Source of the DNA: Pontiella sp.
GTDB taxonomy: Bacteria > Verrucomicrobiota > Kiritimatiellia > Kiritimatiellales > Pontiellaceae
Length of the DNA stretch: 6,322 nt
Reading direction: 5' to 3'
NCBI GenBank assembly: GCA_029939385.1
Contig: JAOZSZ010000090.1
Span: 1-6,322 of the forward strand
Made by a program: the position numbers and the translations under genes. Position 1 is the first letter of the stretch, and each line of letters begins with the position of its first letter. Under the pieces are notes generated by a model. That model was not told the DNA's origin and searched no databases. It was given only the letters and a program-made list of their open reading frames with translations. Shown piece after piece: positions 1 to 6,274 of this stretch.

Positions 1-25
1 CGGGAATGCCGTAGTCTGCGCCGCT
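1..25 (+). other. Leader or upstream coding remnant before rapA
   Basis: These 25 bases precede the rapA start codon. No purine-rich ribosome binding site lies at normal distance from the ATG at 26; the only purine run (GGGAA at 2-6) is about 19 bases away. The rapA frame stays open to the left edge with no in-frame stop, so the sequence alone does not exclude a start further upstream. Family comparison nevertheless favours the ATG at 26. Translation may be coupled to a gene off the left edge or may not depend on a Shine-Dalgarno site. Confidence 0.4.
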
Positions 26-2647
26 ATGAAACAAACCTACTTTCCTGGACAGCGCTGGATTAGCGAAACCGAACCCGAACTGGGGCTGGGCCTGGTCGTC
101 GATGTGGCGACCCGAACCATACAGATCCTTTATCACGCGGCGAACGAAACGCGGAACTATGCCATCGGCAACGCGCCCCTAAAACGCGTCCGCTTTGCGG
201 CGGGTGACGAGATTAAATCCCGCGAGGGCATTACGCTGACCGTTGAGTCGGTCATCGAGGATAACGCGACCCAGATACTCAGCTACGTGGCGGCCGATGG
301 CACTCAACTCAGCGAAACCGATCTCTGCGATACCTCCAGTTTTGACCAACCGGAAGCCCGCCTGCTGGGCGGACATGTGGATACCAACGCGCTGTTTAAT
401 CTGCGAGTCGCCGCGCTGAATGCACGCCATCGCTATGGCCGCCTTCCGGTGCGTGGACTGCTGGGCGGGCGCGTTGATCTACTACCACACCAGCTTTATA
501 TTGCACAGGAAGTCAGCAACCGTCCTCTGCCGAGGGTCCTACTCGCCGACGAAGTGGGGCTTGGGAAAACCATAGAGGCATGCCTCATTCTTCATCGCCT
601 CATGGTTTGCGGAATGATCCAACGGGTATTCATCATTGTCCCCCACGCCTTGGTTCATCAATGGTTCGTCGAACTGCTACGTCGCTTCAATCTCTTATTT
701 AGCATCTATGACGAGGAGCGTTGCGCGAGCATCGAAGCCGGAGAGCCCGGCACCAACCCCTTCCTCGACGACCAGCTGGTGCTAACCAATATTGAGTTTC
801 TAACGGAAAACCCGAATCGCGCCGCCCAGGCCTTCTCTTGTAACTGGGATCTACTGATTGTCGACGAAGCCCATCATCTCCACTGGTCGCCGAAACAAAC
901 CAGCCCCGAATACGATGTGGTGGAGCGCCTCGCCAAAAACACCCCACGCCTCCTACTCCTCACGGCTAGCCCTGAACAGATGGGCCTCGAAAGCCATTTT
1001 GCACGACTCCGATTGCTTGACCCCCAACGCTATCCTGACTTCAAAAGTTATCAGATCGAACATGATCGCTATGCCAAGGTCGCCGCCCATATTGGAAAAC
1101 GGCTGGAGTCGATGAATGAGCAAGAGCGGTCTGAGGCGCTGGATCGACACGGCCCGGGGCGGGTCATTTTCCGTAACACTCGAAAATGCGTGAGCGGGTT
1201 CCCCAAACGCCACCCCGATCCCATACCGCTAAATCTTCCGAACGGCGTCGCGTTGCTGGGCCCCAACGACCCGCGCGTCCTTTGGTTGCTCGACTTCCTG
1301 CTCGACCATCCCACCGAGAAAGTTTTGGTCATTGTTCGAACGCCTACTGAGGTGGCCGCAATGGTTAAATCCATTAAGGCGGGGTCGAGCGTGAATGTGG
1401 CCTATTTCCACGAGCAGATGAAGTTGGTGCAATGCGATCGGCAGGCCGCTTGGTTCAACGAACCCGAGGGCGCCCGCGTTATCGTGGTATCGGAAATGGG
1501 GGGCGAAGGCCGCAACTTCCAGGTCGCTTCACACCTAGTTCTAATTGATCTGCCGCGCGACCCCGAACTGCTGGAACAGCGCATCGGACGGCTCGACCGA
1601 ATCGGGCAACGCGGGGAGGTCTACGTCCACGTACCCTACCTAAAAGGAACGCCGGAGGAACACATTGTTCGATGGCTGCACGAAGGACTTAACGCTTTCG
1701 CCGAGCCGGTGATTGGAGGCTTTGAATTGCTGGAGCGCTTCGATGCGCGGTTGCATAACGTGACCGATGAGCTCATCGCCGAAACCCATTCCTTCTATAA
1801 GAATCTCCGTAAACAAATCTCTGCCGGGCGCGATCGTCTATTGGAGCTTTCTTCTTTCCGCCCCGATATAGGGGAGGAGATTGCGCGTCAAATCAATGCC
1901 GTTGAACAATCGACCGATCTTAAAACCTATCTACTTCAAATGTTCGAACATTACGGCGTGCACACCGAACCGCTTGATGCGGCCACGTACCATATCCGCC
2001 CCGATCAAATGTTTGATGACTGGTTTCCGCTATCCGCCGAGGGCTTCCGAATCACCTTTAGTCGGAACGAAGCGCTGATCCGCCCAGATGCTATTCTGAT
2101 GAGCTGGGATCACCCGATGGTAACGGGAGCCGCCGAACTGGTTCTCGGATCTGAACGAGGAAGTTGCGCCATGGCCGTCGATCCGACGCAGGAAGTTCCG
2201 CTAAAACTTCAAGCCATCTATCTGCTTGAAACAGTGGCACCTCCAGGACTCAACGCCGACCGCTTTCTGCCGCCAACACCAATCAGCATCACGGTCGACC
2301 ACACGGGCAACGCTCTCGACCAAACCGTGGCACAAACCCTTAAAGATGCCGAGCCGTGGAAGCTACTAGAACATGAATTAATCCGAACGCAAATGATTCC
2401 ATCCATGATTAAAGCCACCCGCAAGCTCGCCGAGAAGGCGGCCGAGTCGACCCTTGCTGACGCGCGACGTTGCATGCAAGAAACCTTGGGAATCGACTAT
2501 AAGCGCTTGGAATATCTCAAGCAGGTCAACGATAATATATGCGAAGAAGAACTCACCTATGCGCGCAACGCCATCATTGAACTCGATGAAAAACTAGCGA
2601 GTGCCCGCCTTTGCCTCGATGCCATCCGGATCATCAGTGCCGGCTAG
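26..2647 (+). CDS. rapA: RNA polymerase-associated protein RapA (SWI2/SNF2 ATPase)
   Basis: RapA is a cytoplasmic DNA-translocating ATPase that binds RNA polymerase and promotes its recycling after termination. The 873-residue product begins with the GQRWISETEPELGLG block that opens RapA proteins (residues 8-22), which supports the ATG at 26. The N-terminal part resembles the RapA Tudor-like region. The two helicase lobes follow: ADEVGLGKT Walker A (174-182), DEAHH Walker B (280-284), TASPEQ motif III (313-318), SEMGGEGRNFQ motif V (489-499) and QRIGRLDRIGQ motif VI (518-528). The remaining ~300 residues match the RapA C-terminal region, including RFLPPTP and a helical end. It is about 95 residues shorter than the 968-residue E. 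coli protein, mainly between motif III and lobe 2, so the ATPase motifs are all intact. It converges on aroA with 27 bases between stop codons. Identification is very secure; only the upstream start limit is open. Confidence 0.95.
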   Translation: MKQTYFPGQRWISETEPELGLGLVVDVATRTIQILYHAANETRNYAIGNAPLKRVRFAAGDEIKSREGITLTVESVIEDNATQILSYVAADGTQLSETDLCDTSSFDQPEARLLGGHVDTNALFNLRVAALNARHRYGRLPVRGLLGGRVDLLPHQLYIAQEVSNRPLPRVLLADEVGLGKTIEACLILHRLMVCGMIQRVFIIVPHALVHQWFVELLRRFNLLFSIYDEERCASIEAGEPGTNPFLDDQLVLTNIEFLTENPNRAAQAFSCNWDLLIVDEAHHLHWSPKQTSPEYDVVERLAKNTPRLLLLTASPEQMGLESHFARLRLLDPQRYPDFKSYQIEHDRYAKVAAHIGKRLESMNEQERSEALDRHGPGRVIFRNTRKCVSGFPKRHPDPIPLNLPNGVALLGPNDPRVLWLLDFLLDHPTEKVLVIVRTPTEVAAMVKSIKAGSSVNVAYFHEQMKLVQCDRQAAWFNEPEGARVIVVSEMGGEGRNFQVASHLVLIDLPRDPELLEQRIGRLDRIGQRGEVYVHVPYLKGTPEEHIVRWLHEGLNAFAEPVIGGFELLERFDARLHNVTDELIAETHSFYKNLRKQISAGRDRLLELSSFRPDIGEEIARQINAVEQSTDLKTYLLQMFEHYGVHTEPLDAATYHIRPDQMFDDWFPLSAEGFRITFSRNEALIRPDAILMSWDHPMVTGAAELVLGSERGSCAMAVDPTQEVPLKLQAIYLLETVAPPGLNADRFLPPTPISITVDHTGNALDQTVAQTLKDAEPWKLLEHELIRTQMIPSMIKATRKLAEKAAESTLADARRCMQETLGIDYKRLEYLKQVNDNICEEELTYARNAIIELDEKLASARLCLDAIRIISAG

Positions 2648-2674
2648 AGAAAAGCCAGACGCCGTAACATTAAG

Positions 2675-3979
2675 TTACTTCACGCGACCACCGAGTTGCT
2701 CCATATGCTGCCAAAACTCGGGATAAGAAGTATCCACGCAACCGACGTTTTTAATCACAATCGGCCCGTCGCTAAAGCTATTAAGAATGGCCACTGACAT
2801 CGCAATGCGGTGATCCCCGTGGCTATCAATCGCCACATCCGGCGTTTTAAGGGCGGTGGGTCCCGAAACGATCATACCGTCTTCTTTTTCTTCAACTTCA
2901 ACGCCGAAGAGGCGAAGATTTTTAACGACCTCCGCAATCCGATCCGATTCCTTCACCCGTAGTTCGGCGGCGTCACGGATTTCGGTTTGCCCTTCCGCCA
3001 GCGCCCCAGCAACGGCAATAATCGGAAGCTCATCAATCAGATTTGGGATTTCATCCCCCTCGATAACCGTACCCTTCAACGGTGCGCCGCGCACCGTGAT
3101 CGTTCCATAAGGATCGCCCTGCTCTTCCGTCATCGTCACTTCAATATCCGCACCCATGCGGCGCATCACATCCAGCAACGCCGTGCGGCGAGGATTCAGC
3201 CCCACATTTTCAAGCACCAACTCGGCCCCGGGACGGGCGGCAATGGCAACAATCCAAAAGGCCGCAGAGGAAAAATCGCCGGGCACCACAAAATCGCGCG
3301 CCTTATACTTCGGCCCCGCTGGACCAAAGCCTTCAATGGAAACTTCCAATCCGTTGATTTGAATCGGAATCCCCAGGGCTTGGAAAAGTTTTTCGGTATG
3401 GTCGCGCGTCGGGCGCGGCTCAATCACGGTTGTCTTGCCTTCAGCATACAACCCCGCAAGCAACACGCACGATTTCACTTGGGCCGAAGCCATCGGAAGC
3501 AGATAGCCCATTCCCTTCAACTTTCCGCCGCAAATCATCATCGGCAACGTGCCGCGTTTTCCCGTTAAACCAATATGCGCACCCATCAATTCAAGGGGAT
3601 GACGAATCCGACCCATCGGCCGCGATGAAAGCGACTCGTCGCCCATCATCGAGACCTCAACGCCCGCCCCCGCCACCAGTCCGGCCAGCAGGCGCGTACC
3701 GGTCCCCGAGTTCCCCATATCGAGCGGCTCGTCCGGTTGATGAAGCGAGCCCGCCACGCCCGTAATATAAAGTGCATCGTCACGAAACTCCGCCTTAGCG
3801 CCCATCTGCTCCATGGCCGAAAGCGTACTCCGCGCATCCTCGCCATTAAGATAGCCCGTCACCTTCGACGTGCCCTCCGCCAGCGAAGCAAGCATGGCCA
3901 CGCGCTGGGAAATACTCTTATCGCCCGGCACCTGCACAACTCCACCTAAGGTGGCTGGAAAAATCTTTTTACTCTTCAT
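2675..3979 (-). CDS. aroA: 3-phosphoshikimate 1-carboxyvinyltransferase (EPSP synthase)
   Basis: This enzyme joins phosphoenolpyruvate to shikimate-3-phosphate to give EPSP, the sixth step of the shikimate pathway. The 434-residue length is normal. Motifs appear in family order: PGDKSISQR (18-26, substrate-binding Lys21, Ser22 and Arg26), GNSGTGTRL (89-97), RPMGR (120-124), ASAQVKS (164-170), RPTRDHTEKLF (189-199), PGDFSSAAFW (233-242), the DELP aspartate (316-319), LRVKESDR (340-347) and DSHGDHRIAM (385-394). The GNSGT form, with Leu where E. coli has Pro101, resembles the Bacillus/CP4-style (class II) group rather than the enterobacterial class I. The glycine equivalent to E. coli Gly96 is present, so herbicide response cannot be predicted from sequence alone. 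The gene follows tyrA by 37 bases on the same strand, so the two are probably co-transcribed. No clear ribosome binding site lies next to the ATG at 3979: the nearest G-rich run (AGGGG) is about 16 bases upstream, inside a hairpin. Confidence 0.96.
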   Translation of the reverse strand: MKSKKIFPATLGGVVQVPGDKSISQRVAMLASLAEGTSKVTGYLNGEDARSTLSAMEQMGAKAEFRDDALYITGVAGSLHQPDEPLDMGNSGTGTRLLAGLVAGAGVEVSMMGDESLSSRPMGRIRHPLELMGAHIGLTGKRGTLPMMICGGKLKGMGYLLPMASAQVKSCVLLAGLYAEGKTTVIEPRPTRDHTEKLFQALGIPIQINGLEVSIEGFGPAGPKYKARDFVVPGDFSSAAFWIVAIAARPGAELVLENVGLNPRRTALLDVMRRMGADIEVTMTEEQGDPYGTITVRGAPLKGTVIEGDEIPNLIDELPIIAVAGALAEGQTEIRDAAELRVKESDRIAEVVKNLRLFGVEVEEKEDGMIVSGPTALKTPDVAIDSHGDHRIAMSVAILNSFSDGPIVIKNVGCVDTSYPEFWQHMEQLGGRVK

Positions 3980-3993
3980 AATAAATGGATTAA

Positions 3994-4013
3994 ACCCCTG
4001 TCTCGTGCGGGGT
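3994..4013 (-). other. Small GC hairpin between tyrA and aroA
   Basis: In the tyrA-aroA gap, ACCCC (3994-3998) and GGGGT (4009-4013) form a perfect 5-base inverted repeat around a 10-base loop. On the coding (minus) strand the 3' arm carries the only G-rich stretch upstream of aroA, so folding could affect aroA initiation or mark an RNA processing point. There is no U-tract after it, so it does not look like an intrinsic terminator. The stem is short and could be chance. Confidence 0.35.
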
Positions 4014-4017
4014 AAAT

Positions 4018-4899
4018 CTACCTTTTAAAAAATGGATTCAATTTAAGGATCTGGTTACGATCCGTCGCGGCAGTTTCAAGCCAATTTCGAATATCATCGC
4101 CATTGCCACCGCGCAAAATTTCAGTTAGCCCCTGCAGCTCCTCGCGGAATCGATCAAGCTCCACCTCAAGTGCCGCGCGGTTCGTATCGATAATATCCAC
4201 CCACATATCGGCCGATCCAGAAGCCACCCGCGTGGTATCTTTAAAGCCCGTCCCGCAGAAAGAAGCCCTTCTCGACGGATCCCCGCCCGCCACCGAACGC
4301 GCCAGCGCCGCTGCAACCATATGCGGAAGATGGCTCGTCGAAGCCAACATTGAATCGTGCTGTTCAGGCGACATTTCAACCACCTCTGATCCCGCTTTTT
4401 TCCAAAGATTAATAACCGCCAACTTCGCTTTCTCCGGAGTATCCTCTGTCGAACAAACCACCGTAAGGCGTCCTTCATACAAATCGGGATAGCCCGCCTC
4501 AATTCCCGTCTTTTCAGAACCCGCAATCGGATGTGATCCCACAAAATAGGCTTCACTGCTCGAAAACAGCACATCCATTTTTTTAAGCAACTCCGACTTT
4601 GTGCTCCCCACATCCGTCACCACGGCTCCAGACTTTAAGGCCGGAACAATCTGCTCCGCCAGCTTAGCAATCGTCCAGATAGGCACGCAGATCACCACCA
4701 AATCAGCATCACGAACCGCTTCAGCCGGATCAGAAAATACCTCATCAGCCACTCCACTTTCCAACGCTTGAATCCGAGTCTGCTCCCGACGAGCATACGC
4801 AAGAATTTGCCCCTCATACCCGCGCCTTTTCAGCCCGAGCGAAAGTGATGCGCCCATCAACCCAACCCCTAAAATCGCTATTTTTTTTGGTTTATTCAT
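4018..4899 (-). CDS. tyrA: Prephenate dehydrogenase
   Basis: TyrA oxidatively decarboxylates prephenate to 4-hydroxyphenylpyruvate with NAD(P)+, committing flux to tyrosine. The 293-residue product has an N-terminal Rossmann fold with GVGLMG (11-16), then VICVP (69-73), DVGSTK (96-101) and the family-defining GSHPIAGSEKTG (121-132), whose His123 is the expected catalytic histidine. The all-helical dimerisation and substrate domain follows, with HDSMLASTSHLPH (181-193) and GTGFKDTTRVASG (216-228), whose Arg224 is a likely prephenate contact. It is a monofunctional TyrA: there is no N-terminal chorismate mutase as in E. coli and no C-terminal ACT domain. Arogenate specificity cannot be excluded. 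The ATG at 4899 starts just before the nucleotide-binding strand, and GGGA lies about seven bases upstream as a modest ribosome binding site. It precedes aroA, a pairing common in tyrA-aroA clusters. A run of eight A residues covers codons 4-7. Confidence 0.94.
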   Translation of the reverse strand: MNKPKKIAILGVGLMGASLSLGLKRRGYEGQILAYARREQTRIQALESGVADEVFSDPAEAVRDADLVVICVPIWTIAKLAEQIVPALKSGAVVTDVGSTKSELLKKMDVLFSSSEAYFVGSHPIAGSEKTGIEAGYPDLYEGRLTVVCSTEDTPEKAKLAVINLWKKAGSEVVEMSPEQHDSMLASTSHLPHMVAAALARSVAGGDPSRRASFCGTGFKDTTRVASGSADMWVDIIDTNRAALEVELDRFREELQGLTEILRGGNGDDIRNWLETAATDRNQILKLNPFFKR

Positions 4900-4953
4900 A
4901 TCGGTTTCCCATCGTTACCCCGAAGACAAAGCTATCGAGAAAAATGAAATTGC

Positions 4954-4981
4954 ATTCTCCAAGGTTTAAAAATTATTTCAA
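4954..4981 (-). promoter_or_regulatory. Candidate sigma-70-type promoter for tyrA-aroA
   Basis: Read on the minus strand, TTGAAA (4976-4981, five of six to consensus -35) is followed after 16 bases by GAGAAT (4954-4959, four of six to consensus -10). Transcription would begin near 4946 and leave a leader of about 47 bases before tyrA. The match is moderate, and the host sigma factor preferences are unknown. The same operon could also receive read-through from intI, which lies upstream on the same strand. Confidence 0.35.
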
Positions 4982-5006
4982 CCCATTTCCGGCGAAGAAC
5001 AAGCGC

Positions 5007-5080
5007 ATCCTACCTGCCCCGTACCGCAGGCGGCCCGCCTGCCCCTCAGGACGGGGACAAATATCCAAACAATCCTACCT
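5007..5080. repeat. REP-like nested inverted repeat flanked by 9-base direct repeats
   Basis: ATCCTACCT occurs twice in the same orientation, at 5007-5015 and 5072-5080. Between the copies, GCAGGCGG (5026-5033) and CCGCCTGC (5035-5042) form a perfect 8-base inverted repeat with a single central base. An outer perfect pair, CCCCGT (5017-5022) and ACGGGG (5051-5056), encloses it. The element is much richer in G+C than the AT-rich sequence on its tyrA side. This architecture is typical of dispersed extragenic palindromic elements or small non-autonomous insertions, with the direct repeats as possible target duplications. It has no open reading frame. Family membership cannot be shown from one copy. 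Confidence 0.5.
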
Positions 5081-5100
5081 CACCGAGCTGAGGACTCGTG
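5078..5100 (-). terminator. Hairpin just beyond the intI stop codon, weak terminator candidate
   Basis: Two mutually exclusive stems overlap here: CCTCA (5078-5082) with TGAGG (5089-5093), and a bulged CACcGAG (5081-5087) with CTCGTG (5095-5100). They begin 14 bases after the intI stop. The sequence that follows on the coding strand has only scattered T residues, not a continuous U-tract, so classical intrinsic termination is doubtful. It may act with the GC-rich palindrome next to it. Confidence 0.25.
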
Positions 5101-5113
5101 ATCCTTCCCCCAC

Positions 5114-6103
5114 TCAAAGCAGATCCAACGGGCTTTGAACCGCATTAAGATCCTTACTCATCACATGCGTATAAATTTCCGTCGTCTTCACATCCTTATG
5201 CCCCATCAATTCCTGGACCATACGAATGTTCGTTCCATTTTCTAATAAATGCGTCGCATAGCTATGCCGCAACGTATGCACCGTCGCCCGCTTTAAAATA
5301 CCCGCCTTCCGCACCGCCTCCTTCACCGCTTTTTGAAAACCCGATTCCAATACATGGTGCCGCATCGTCTTTCCAGATCGTGGATCAACCGACCGCTTCT
5401 TCGAGGGAAAAACATACTGCCAACCCATTTCACGGCAAGCATTCGGATACTTCCGCGCCAACGCTTCGGGAATATAAACCTCGCCAAAACCCTCCCGTAA
5501 ATCCACCTCGTGTAGCGCAACCACCCGCTCAATATGATCCGCAAGCAACGACTGCACCACTTCCGGAAGCACTACCGTCCGATCTTTTCCGCCCTTGCCT
5601 CCTCGCACAAAAACCCGCCCCTGACCAAAATCAACATCCTGAACCCGCAAACGAATGCACTCCATCAACCGCAGCCCGCAGCCATACGTCAACTGCGCCA
5701 TCAAGCGATGTGTCCCCACCATGCCATTCAGCATCTTAGTCACCTCGCCCTGAGTCAAAACCGTCGGCGGCTTCCGATGCCGCTTGCTCCGCACCGGCGC
5801 AATACTTCCAAGTTCAACGTCCAGTACATCACGATATAAAAACACGATCGCATTCAACGCCTGGCGTTGCGTAGAAGCCGCAACCCCCGCCTTTTCTGCC
5901 AAATAGCTCAAATAGCGCTCAACCTCCGCCGACCCCATCGTATTGGGATGCCGAGTCATCCCATAAAAGGCCAAATACCGCTTAATCCACATGCAATACG
6001 TCTGCTCCGTGCGATACGCATAATGGTAATATCGCAACGTCTCGCGAATCTGATCCGTAAGCTTACGATCTTTGTCAGGTCTAAACTTCTTCTTGTTTTC
6101 CAT
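5114..6103 (-). CDS. intI: Integron integrase (tyrosine recombinase, IntI family)
   Basis: IntI inserts and excises gene cassettes by recombining attI and attC sites. The 329-residue product aligns over its whole length with class 1 IntI1. The N-terminal SAM-like core-binding domain (about 14-95) carries RYYHYAYRTEQTY and STQRQALNA. The catalytic domain has Arg145 (GCGLR), Lys170 (GGKGGKDR), His276 and Arg279 (HTLRH), His302 (GHKD) and nucleophile Tyr311 (IYTHV), each one position lower than in IntI1. The additional segment that separates IntI from XerC/D is present (about 210-250: IPEALARKYP, then VDPRSG and RHH). The end, SPLDLL, matches IntI1's SPLDAL. The enzyme therefore looks intact and active. 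GGAGA lies five bases before the ATG at 6103. The gene reads away from the putative attI, the normal integron orientation. It lies upstream of tyrA on the same strand, 214 bases away. Confidence 0.95.
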   Translation of the reverse strand: MENKKKFRPDKDRKLTDQIRETLRYYHYAYRTEQTYCMWIKRYLAFYGMTRHPNTMGSAEVERYLSYLAEKAGVAASTQRQALNAIVFLYRDVLDVELGSIAPVRSKRHRKPPTVLTQGEVTKMLNGMVGTHRLMAQLTYGCGLRLMECIRLRVQDVDFGQGRVFVRGGKGGKDRTVVLPEVVQSLLADHIERVVALHEVDLREGFGEVYIPEALARKYPNACREMGWQYVFPSKKRSVDPRSGKTMRHHVLESGFQKAVKEAVRKAGILKRATVHTLRHSYATHLLENGTNIRMVQELMGHKDVKTTEIYTHVMSKDLNAVQSPLDLL

Positions 6104-6107
6104 AAAT

Positions 6108-6112
6108 TCTCC
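6108..6112 (-). promoter_or_regulatory. Ribosome binding site of intI
   Basis: GGAGA on the minus strand stands four bases from the ATG at 6103. It is the best Shine-Dalgarno match in the window and supports this start codon for the integrase. Confidence 0.7.
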
Positions 6113-6149
6113 GCTAATATCTTTATATCTGGAATAGATTTAACCTTTA

Positions 6150-6171
6150 GGTCATATATGGACAAATGACC
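6150..6171. promoter_or_regulatory. Perfect dyad GGTCAT-N10-ATGACC, operator candidate
   Basis: GGTCAT (6150-6155) and ATGACC (6166-6171) are exact reverse complements separated by 10 bases, about two helical turns between half-site centres. The dyad covers the spacer and -10 of the best candidate intI promoter, where a bound dimer would block transcription. It does not match the gammaproteobacterial LexA box (CTGT-N8-ACAG). Which protein, if any, binds it is unknown. Confidence 0.45.
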
Positions 6172-6177
6172 AGTCAA
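6151..6177 (-). promoter_or_regulatory. Candidate intI promoter
   Basis: On the minus strand TTGACT (6172-6177, five of six to -35) is followed after 15 bases by TATGAC (6151-6156, a partial -10). The spacer is shorter than the usual 17, so this would be a weak or regulated promoter. The implied leader is about 40 bases. I see no convincing plus-strand promoter here for cassette expression. Confidence 0.3.
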
Positions 6178-6242
6178 TTTTCCAGATTTAACATTAAATA
6201 CAGTTATATATGGAAAGTAAGTCCAGCCTATAGACTCTATAT

Positions 6243-6257
6243 ATGGACTTTTTCCAT
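6243..6257. repeat. Inverted repeat ATGGA-N5-TCCAT beside the attI core
   Basis: ATGGA (6243-6247) and TCCAT (6253-6257) are exact inverted repeats with a 5-base centre, ending 10 bases before the proposed crossover motif. The left arm is also part of the third ATATATGGA copy. A second pair, GTCCA (6221-6225) and TGGAC (6244-6248), overlaps it. The position suits an integrase or accessory protein binding site, but this is inference. Confidence 0.4.
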
Positions 6258-6267
6258 CTATACCACT

Positions 6268-6274
6268 GTTGAAC
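6268..6274 (+). other. Putative attI crossover core (GTTGAAC)
   Basis: GTTGAAC fits the GTTRRRY consensus at which integron integrases exchange strands between G and TT. It lies 164 bases upstream of the intI start, on the side away from the gene, where attI is expected. The base composition changes abruptly at this point. A seven-base degenerate motif is weak evidence alone, and I see no convincing inverted L-type partner on its left. Confidence rests on position and the composition break. Confidence 0.5.

Larger units (their letters stand above)
6125..6247. repeat. Spaced direct repeats in the intI leader / attI region
   Basis: ATATATGGA occurs three times in the same orientation (6154-6162, 6206-6214, 6239-6247), with a one-mismatch copy ATATCTGGA at 6125-6133. 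A second motif, AGATTTAAC, occurs twice (6136-6144 and 6184-6192). Two copies of the composite order AGATTTAAC then ATATATGGA can be read, with spacers of 9 and 13 bases. In attI1 of class 1 integrons, direct repeats on the integrase-gene side of the crossover point are accessory IntI binding sites, so these are candidates for that role. They may instead bind a regulator of intI. The surrounding sequence is about 30% G+C, which raises the chance of accidental repeats. Confidence 0.5.

Noticed and set aside
2642..2656. GGCT-N7-AGCC stem between rapA and aroA as a bidirectional terminator.
   Set aside because: The stem is only four bases, overlaps the rapA stop and has no T-tract on either strand. 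The 27-base gap offers no better structure.
2987..3568. A 193-codon open frame on the plus strand opposite aroA.
   Set aside because: It lies wholly antisense to a clearly conserved aroA, has no recognisable domain, and its composition rich in Arg, His, Asn and Gln is typical of a shadow frame.
4125..4613. A 162-codon minus-strand frame inside tyrA.
   Set aside because: It is an out-of-frame reading of tyrA, very rich in Arg and Trp with no family features.
5007..5128. Possible attC site or reversed (Treponema-type) integron array at the 3' end of intI.
   Set aside because: An attC needs RYYYAAC and GTTRRRY ends around a hairpin. Only one such motif is visible (5122-5128) and it lies inside the intI coding end. 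The neighbouring gene is a normal tyrA, so no array fits on this side.
4845..5138. A plus-strand 97-codon frame covering the tyrA-intI gap.
   Set aside because: It overlaps both genes antisense, crosses the palindromic element, shows no known motif and has no convincing ribosome binding site.
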